From assembly GCA_037176845.1 (NCBI GenBank), contig JAYKXP010000051.1, positions 310,001 to 374,000 of the forward strand: a stretch of 64,000 nt of DNA, given 5' to 3'. Source of the stretch: Paramarasmius palmivorus (Eukaryota > Basidiomycota > Agaricomycetes > Agaricales > Marasmiaceae). Positions within the stretch are counted from its first letter, which is position 1; every line of letters begins with the position of its first letter. Positions 59,137 to 64,000 of this stretch are shown piece by piece. Made by a program: the position numbers and the translations under genes. A model generated the notes under the pieces. The model did not search any database and was not told the origin of the DNA. It was given only the letters and a program-made list of their open reading frames with translations.

Positions 59137-60350
59137 ATGCGTCGTCATTTACACCTCTGGTCTTCCTTCATCGTCCTTTGCAATTCCATCATCGTCCCCA
59201 GTTATGCCCGAGATATTATCATCAACACCACACCAGACGGCTCGACAGTCGTGATAGACCCTTCGACACAGCAAGTGATCCCTCAAGGCCCTGCGACAGA
59301 TGGCAGCGGCAAAGATTTTGACACCCCAGCCTTGATATGGATCGTATATTGCATCGCGTTAGGACTGCCGTTGGCCCTTGCGGGGATTAGAGGCTGGAGA
59401 ATGACAACTGGAGCAGGGATTGGTGTTGCAGCAGCAGTGTCAGGTGCGTAACCACCAACTTCCATGTTCGCTTCGGGGCTAGTGTTGATGAATGGAACCA
59501 CAACAGCCTGGGCAGCGATCGTGAATTCCGTCAATGAAGTCGGTATCTCTGATTTGCTTCTTACGCTCATAGTAGTGGGATTCTCGTTTTTGGGCTTCGT
59601 ATTCGGGGTGTTCAAATTCGCTCGGATTGGTGGGATGACTGGGATAGCCGTTGCTGGAGGAGTGGCCTTTGGTGTGCGGATCGAACTCCTGAAGGAAGGT
59701 CTACTCATATCTTCGGAGGACCTATATGCGGTGAACTGGGCAATACCCTCGGTTTTTGGCCTTGCTATGGGCTTACTCTTGGTGAGGCATCAGAGGGCTG
59801 CTTTAGTGAGTTTATTTTAGTACTTTGATGTTGGCAAAAACTGAAACGAGTGTATTGAAGTTGTTTGGTTGTTCGTCTGTTGGGACATTTCTGGTTTTCC
59901 TAGGCTTAGACCTCTTGCTGAACAAGCAGTCTGGTTTGAGTCGAGGGCTACGTTTCCTCTTTGATCGCAATAGCAACCATATAGCCGTAGGTCTTCACAG
60001 CTTTAAATCTTGGTTTACATTGATCACTCAATACTCCGTCAACCTTAGGATATCCTCTCAAAAGGATATAAACCCACGCTCATGGTGCAGATTTTGCTTG
60101 CTGTATCATTAGCCCTCACGTACGTCCATGGTCCTGTCTGTATGTCTAAAATCAATTCTCATTATTGGAACTCAGGCCCATACTCGCCTATGCACAACAT
60201 AGGATATTTAGCGCACCCTTCGACCGCACACCAGAACCATCAGATGAAGAGCTGGGAATTGACTATCCAACCAACTTACGGACTGCATTCTCAGGCCTCT
60301 GGGATACTGCAAAGTTTGGTAAACGTGGTCGAAGCCGGTTTAGTTTATAG
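59137..60350 (+). CDS. TMEM198-like multi-span membrane protein
   Basis: Exons 59137-59443, 59507-59805, 59861-59986, 60049-60119 and 60176-60350; 325 aa. A signal-like hydrophobic start (LWSSFIVLCNSIIV) is followed by a short lumenal part and about seven membrane spans with Gly-rich helices (GIRGWRMTTGAGIGVAAAVSGAW, FLGFVFGVFKFARIGGMTG), typical of the TM198/DUF4203 family. The C-terminal 60 residues are cytosolic and charged, with PEPSDEELG. The function of fungal members is unknown. The open frame continues through the intron at 59987-60048 into a different ending; the spliced form gives the more ordered C-terminus. Confidence 0.78.
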
Positions 60351-60485
60351 CGTTCGTTAATGCTTTGATGCTACTGTTGTCGTTGTTTCTTGGACTTTAT
60401 ACATGTGATATAGCTGTACTATACTTGGTGAAGCCGCCATAGAGATGTTGTGTCATTACAATGCATTCAAAAGTAGAATCAAATG

Positions 60486-61100
60486 TTACATTGCGAATAT
60501 AATATACAGCATATAGAAGTCCTTTTTGTATGTGGGGTCGTTAGTTCTGTAACTCGTTATGATTTCGTCGAGCAGGATGGTACGGGAGCTACAATCTGAG
60601 GATGAGTAGACCAGAACGAATGATAGGTATGGACACAGACCTTTGGCTTTACGAGGACGAGACACGCTCGCGGCGCCATCTGGCCTGGGGCTAGCCTTTC
60701 GCTTCACCTTCCTCTTGACTTTTCGAGGAGCACTGAGAGCGTTGCAGGAAGCCTGCTCGTCAGGAACCTTCATTAGATCCACCGCTTTCGCAACAATGTA
60801 TTGTTCCTTCTGCAACTTCATCCCTCCACACTCGCTGCATTGACAGACCTTGTCCTTGTCTTTGCATCCTCCCAATTTACTCATCCAATACTCATTCCTT
60901 AGCCGTTGCGACTGACTATCGGAAAGACGACCCTTGTCCATGGCATGTTCAAACGCGACAATGGCTTCGGGACATAGCGATTCAAAGCCTGCGACGCGAA
61001 GATAAATGGGTAGAACGGTAGACACGGTGATGCTTTGTAACGATTGGGTAACTTCGTGGATGGCGAGGTCAATGCTCCGACTACGACCTGGACGCGACAT
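60486..61100 (-). CDS. Orphan protein with Cys cluster
   Basis: Exons 61100-60641 and 60595-60486; 189 aa, or 204 aa if the 45-nt intron is retained, since the frame stays open. I do not recognise a family. It has a helical N-terminus (AIHEVTQSLQSI), then a compact Cys motif CKDKDKVCQCSECGG (CxCxxC), then a strongly basic stretch RKVKRKVKRKASPRP that resembles a nuclear localisation signal. The Cys spacing suggests a small metal-binding site. It is divergent from the TPR gene, sharing a 328-base promoter. Confidence 0.6.
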   Translation of the reverse strand: MSRPGRSRSIDLAIHEVTQSLQSITVSTVLPIYLRVAGFESLCPEAIVAFEHAMDKGRLSDSQSQRLRNEYWMSKLGGCKDKDKVCQCSECGGMKLQKEQYIVAKAVDLMKVPDEQASCNALSAPRKVKRKVKRKASPRPDGAASVSRPRKAKGLCPYLSFVLVYSSSDCSSRTILLDEIITSYRTNDPTYKKDFYMLYIIFAM

Positions 61101-61428
61101 GGGACTTTTGGGGGAGTGGCGGGACTGGAAGTATAGTTGAAAGAACCAACATTAGTGCGGAGCCTTTATAGAAGTCCTGAGTGTACCGCCCGAGTAGCCA
61201 GGTGGACATCGTGGTCGGAGAAGAACCTTTGCGGTCCTCATGACATGTTGAGGTGCATTTTTCCCACATTCCTCACTTGACCTCATACCTTCACCATCGC
61301 CCGTAATATTGCAAAACTCGGTGGACGAGGAAGAGAAAGTAGATTACCGATCTGTGCGTATCTGAGCTCTGCTCTGGAGCTAATTTATTGATGCGGTCTG
61401 TGTCAAGCATAACCTGTACCCTTTTAGC
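61101..61428. other. Divergent promoter, orphan and TPR gene
   Basis: 328 bases between two divergent start codons; no other signal. Confidence 0.5.
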
Positions 61429-63596
61429 ATGCCTCCCAAGCCGAAGCAATTGAAGCAATCTGCCCAAGGTGAACTAAAGGCTGAGGCAGACGCACTTTTC
61501 TTCCAAGGAGACTTTACTGGAGCAATTGAAAAGTATACCGAGGCCATTGCGCTCGATGAGGAGAACGCCTTTTTATATTCGAACCGATCTGCAGCTTACT
61601 TCAATCTGCACGAGTAAGTTGCATGATACATCTCTTGGCTGTCTCGATTGACGACGAAAATCGGGAGATATGGTGAAGCCGCACAAGATGCTGCAAAGGT
61701 GGCGATTACACTCTAACTTATGCACAACCTCAGGATCAGAACTACTGTTTTGCTAGGCAACGGACATCAACCCGAAGTATTTTAAAGCTTGGGCACGACT
61801 AGCCAAAGCGAAAGATGTACGACGAGCTGATTCATCTTACCTGGAAACAGGAAATAACGGTCATTCGCGTTTAACTAGGCACTTCGACAGCCCTGGTACT
61901 CCAAAATAGCTTGGCAGAAAGCTGTTGACACGCTTCCTACATCTCAGCTTTCCGCAGATGAAAAAAGGTTTCGAGTAGAGTATCGCAATGGTCTTCTGGC
62001 GGCTCTCCAAAGTCATCTCTCAATGGCCGGTGATCAGACGGAGCCTGCAGTATATGAGCAGGACGAACGCCACTCGATGCCATGGATGCTATCCTGGGCT
62101 TACATGCCGCAGATTGAGCGCGCAGGGGATCTTGATAGTAGCGTGAGTAATAACTGGCTGGTTTCGTGTTTTGGTACTGAAAATGGCCCTCAGATAGTTC
62201 CACTCAATAACGCATATTTGGAATTTGAAGAAGGCTGCATACGGATGACTGAATTCGAATCCAGAGGGCTGATGTTCAAGGTTCAGTCCCAGACCGTCGA
62301 GAACATCTCAAATGCTCTTCTGTCTGAATCAAGGATCTTTCAGATGGCTGATTATCAGTCGGATCCGGCTTGGATGTCGAGATTGAAGGCACAAAGTAAG
62401 CAATGGTTCTTTACCGCGCTACATCCAGAATCTGACCTCGATGATAGTGAAGGCCGAGACTTTAGCTCGTAATGCTTGGATAGACTACTCTCAAGATAGG
62501 ATTCTCACTGAGGTACAACGCCGTCTGAGAATCGAAGGCTGGGACAGGGTGAGGCCTATTTTGAGTATCACAGTGCGGTGTGTACCATTCGAACTCAGCT
62601 TTACCAGTCTACTCACGCGCTCGCGGACTCAGGTATTGGTTCCTCTACGGATATCTGGAGGGGCACATCCACCAGAACTACGCTTCTGAAGTCGTTTACC
62701 TCCGTCGTGCCATTGCGCTGATCGAATGGGGGAGAGATCAGTGGAAAGACGTACCCATAGGAGATAGAGGTGTCATCTTCAAAGACACATTCTACCAGGG
62801 AGTGCAGAATCTTTACATCAATGCACTCAGGAGGGTTTGTGTCTATATTGTTACCTTCCTGTCGATACTGAGGGCCTGTTCCATAGTTATGCAAAATGGA
62901 GAAGGACGTTCACCAGAAGACCAGGCTTCTTGACGAGCTTTCTCGGAAAGCAGATGAACTGATTGCAAACATCGATAGTAACCCGATACCGCCACGAAGA
63001 AACGCGCTGTTGTACGAGGCTGCATTCTCGACGGCGTATTTTTTTCATCCTCGAGGACATGCCCGCGCGTGAGATATCCCGCTTTTCTTTTTGTCAATCG
63101 TATGTTGACATTAGCCATGAACCAGCGCGAATGCGTATTGCATGTGGGAGAAAATCAAAATGAACAGGAAGAGACTCGGGGAACGCAAACCAATGGAGGG
63201 CATGGAAGCTGCCGCTGAATACTTGCGAGCAGCTCAACTCTTTCCTACGGATGACGAGTACCATCTCTGTACGCCCGTTGTGTTTCATTGAGTTTGCTCT
63301 CACAAATCACGATCTTTGCGATAGGGTATCTAAACATGGCCTTGGAGTGCATGCTTGATGGCGGTGCGCCCATCCGACTGTTGCTCCAGTTCATAGGTAA
63401 ATTGAAGATATACATCCCCTTGGCACAAAAGATCTGGGGCCAATCTACATTGGCGAAGCGGGGACGAGACAAACGAGTCGAAGCAAATCTGCAAGTGGAA
63501 ACATCACTACGAAAGATGCTCGCAGACGGCTACAAAGAGGAAGACGTGGCTGAAGTCACGGTGCCAAAGAGACCCAGACAGCTTGACGACTTCTGA
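61429..63596 (+). CDS. TPR-repeat protein, function unknown
   Basis: Exons 61429-61613, 61668-61698, 61757-61816, 61879-62142, 62194-62395, 62448-62577, 62633-62834, 62887-63068, 63126-63268 and 63325-63596; 556 aa. The N-terminal 100 residues form tetratricopeptide repeats of the co-chaperone type: AEADALFFQGDFTGAIEKYTEAIALDEENAFLYSNRSAAY, then a shorter repeat and KATDINPKYFKAWARLAKA. A long helical part without known domain follows, including WYLNMALECMLDG. TPRs of this class often bind Hsp70/Hsp90 C-termini; whether the clamp residues are present was not checked against an alignment. The end has KRPRQLDDF. All ten exons close in phase. Confidence 0.75.
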
Positions 63597-64000
63597 ACGT
63601 CCGATCGGTCTCTCGATCCTATTTCTGTAACCCAGTTATGTAGACTCGTTGCTTTGGTGAGAAGAATACATATTTATGAATGGTTGACATGAGCGCTTAT
63701 GAAGTGGAACCCTCTCCGGCCTGCAAAAACGAACGCAAGCAATCCGATGCCAGAGCCTCCGTCTCCTCTGCCTTCAAGTACATCCATATATGCCCCTTTT
63801 CTGTCGTTTCTCATTTAATATGGCCCGTGGACCGTTCAAATACTTGGAGAAACTGGTGCGGGGTTTCCTCGGATTATCTCCTTTCCAAAACAAGTCCAGT
63901 TGCCGCTCATGATCATTGCAGTGATCAGCTGGACATCTATCACATCTATCGCAATAACATATTACGGTCAATCTCGCATAAAGGCTTAGCTTATACAGGC
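63597..64000. other. 3' flank of TPR gene, window end
   Basis: No gene identified. A minus-strand open frame at 63774-63971 has several Cys but no supporting structure. Confidence 0.4.

Overview
This window is nuclear DNA of a filamentous basidiomycete, most likely an Agaricomycete. Genes are intron-dense: almost every coding region is cut by 45-65 bp introns with GT..AG ends and CTAAY-type branch points. Proteins such as SWR1, PKA, transportin, the SFC1-type carrier, ERD2 and Vps26 read as basidiomycete homologues. All exon models were assembled by hand from reading frame, splice sites and protein family knowledge. No search was run, so first exons and weak splice sites are the least certain parts.

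Layout. 0-1.2 kb: 3' part of a GH5 exo-beta-1,3-glucanase. 2.1-3.2 kb: a divergent homeodomain gene (HD-a). 3.4-9.3 kb: SWR1 chromatin remodeller. 9.6-11.1 kb: PKA catalytic subunit. 12.3-13.7 kb: a possible COX14-like small gene and a GNAT acetyltransferase. 13.7-16.4 kb: gene-poor. 16.4-19.2 kb: SulP sulfate permease. 19.9-24.7 kb: two secreted enzymes, a six-hairpin glycosidase-like protein and a proteinase K-type subtilase. 24.8-25.5 kb: a cyclase/formamidase-like enzyme. 26.1-30.3 kb: a head-to-tail array of three more homeodomain genes (HD-b, HD-c, HD-d). 30.8-33.4 kb: retromer VPS26 and an aldo/keto reductase. 33.6-36.8 kb: a tandem pair of epoxide hydrolases. 37.2-38.4 kb: a fifth homeodomain gene (HD-e) on the minus strand. 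38.6-39.5 kb: a disordered orphan. 40.9-42.8 kb: a fusion of an old-yellow-enzyme-like barrel and a 2-oxoglutarate/Fe(II) oxygenase-like domain. 43.3-44.0 kb: a stand-alone TIR-domain gene. 46.0-63.6 kb: housekeeping genes (succinate/fumarate carrier, transportin, VIP36-type lectin, C2-like protein, ERD2, TMEM198-like protein, a Cys-cluster orphan and a TPR protein).

The most unusual content is the family of five homeodomain paralogues. All five share a 71-nt second exon, an intron at the same place inside the homeodomain, an exact Pro-to-Trp spacing of 30 residues, and a degenerate second homeodomain-like segment further C-terminal. In all five the base-contacting Asn51 of recognition helix 3 (WFxNxR) is replaced by K, T, K, D or S, while Arg53 is kept. 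They are not accompanied by the MIP or beta-fg genes that normally mark the mating-type A locus, so they look like a separate, locally expanding family. The OYE-2OG fusion and the lone TIR gene, both within 3 kb of each other, are the other two candidates for new biology. The window therefore alternates conserved housekeeping blocks with short accessory islands (about 19-30 kb and 33-45 kb) that hold secreted, detoxifying and lineage-specific genes.
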